A stretch of 64,000 nucleotides of DNA from Anastrepha obliqua. Its lineage: Eukaryota > Arthropoda > Insecta > Diptera > Tephritidae. The notes below the pieces were generated by a model. That model did not search any database. It was not told the DNA's origin and worked only from the letters and a program-made list of their open reading frames with translations. Below are positions 63,500-64,000 of the stretch, piece after piece (position 1 is the first letter of the stretch; the number at the start of each line of letters is the position of its first letter). Position numbers and translations under genes: made by a program. The stretch covers positions 31,147,792-31,211,791 of the forward strand of contig NC_072892.1 in NCBI RefSeq assembly GCF_027943255.1. The letters run 5' to 3'.

Positions 63500-64000
63500 A
63501 CTTTCTCGCGCATATGTACATATCTACATATCCAGCTCCAAACCGTCTTGATCAAGATTAGAAGCGACACCCCACACCCAAGTGTGCACGAACTGGATAG
63601 AAACACAAACTATAGGGAACATATTAGAAGCGGAATGGAGTCCAATGACCGACAACTAACGCGGCTTTGGAGAGTAGTGAGTGAATGCTTAGCGTAAAGA
63701 CTACAACATGCAACAGGCAGTGGTAGCAAGATTCGAATTCGAAGTCAGCGGTTTCGTGCGCAGCAGCAAATATAAACATCCGACCGAACCGTCGATTTAA
63801 CCCAACACGGCAAGTGTGAGTCGCAAACGTTAATGTTAGTGTGGCATGCTAACACACACACACAGACGCATATGTATAAAGAACTTGGCCGGATTTACCG
63901 CCACAAATAACCAGCGAACAGTGAATAGCGCGCATTTGCTTCAGCTAGCCAGTGATAAAGCTAGGCAGCAGTGCTGTTCAGCGGGTGTACGAATATCTAA
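63500..64000. promoter_or_regulatory. GC-richer, repeat-free block at right edge; possible promoter or 5' UTR
   Basis: The composition changes from AT-rich intron-like DNA to a mixed sequence resembling fly promoter and 5' leader DNA (for example CCGACCGAACCGTCGA, AACAGTGAATAGCGCGC, CAGCAGTGCTGTTCAGCGGG). It could hold a 5' UTR exon of canoe or the start of a neighbouring gene. Direction cannot be decided, and no core promoter motif is certain. Confidence 0.25.

Overview
The window looks like nuclear DNA of a higher fly (Diptera). The only clear host gene is the 5' part of canoe (afadin), on the minus strand. Its predicted protein follows the fly canoe protein almost residue for residue, and the introns have clean GT/AG borders. 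The density of mariner, rosa-like and LINE remnants, plus (CAA)n-tailed repeats, makes a tephritid fruit fly most likely; that is an inference. No bacterial, viral or CRISPR content was seen.

Host gene. Five canoe coding segments run right to left: 18277-18381 (start codon), 18095-18203, 17809-18002, 13275-13739 and 13109-13190. Together they give 318 codons covering the Ras-association domain RA1, the basic linker and most of RA2. All phases agree, and the last segment ends in phase 1 at a donor, so the gene continues beyond the left edge. The first coding segment carries 92 nt of 5' UTR behind a splice acceptor, so the promoter lies further right, inside the window or beyond it. A separate minus-strand candidate first exon (2400-2464) sits below a GC-richer, promoter-like block at 2760-3160.

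The rest is intronic or intergenic DNA filled by transposons. From left to right: TTAA-flanked inverted-repeat elements (1149-1900, 9116-10572, 16941-17677, 38555-39263); non-LTR retrotransposon remnants (4340-5740, 6060-7715, 10975-11815, 25285-26370, 30960-31280, 37735-38030, 42165-42950, 47990-49075, 50105-51150); Tc1/mariner elements, including a three-level nest in a canoe intron (14431-16399), a mariner one base from an open frame (28121-29365), an internally deleted pogo-like element (33483-35119), rosa-like fragments and Tc1 relics; five copies of a tRNA-derived SINE; and seven copies of a short, strongly self-complementary repeat with a CAACAACAAC tail.

The short repeat is the most interesting signal. 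Copies share one fixed 5' end, three are flanked by target-site duplications of 8-12 bp, and the 3' end (CTGCTACAACAACAACAAC) matches the 3' end of a LINE also present here (called J below), one truncated copy of which has its own 12-bp duplication. This looks like a SINE-LINE partnership without an obvious tRNA head. The right third also holds long A/T-rich degenerate tandem arrays, a GATA/GAGA microsatellite, and a 1.7-kb element with a three-unit higher-order tandem repeat (60500-62230).
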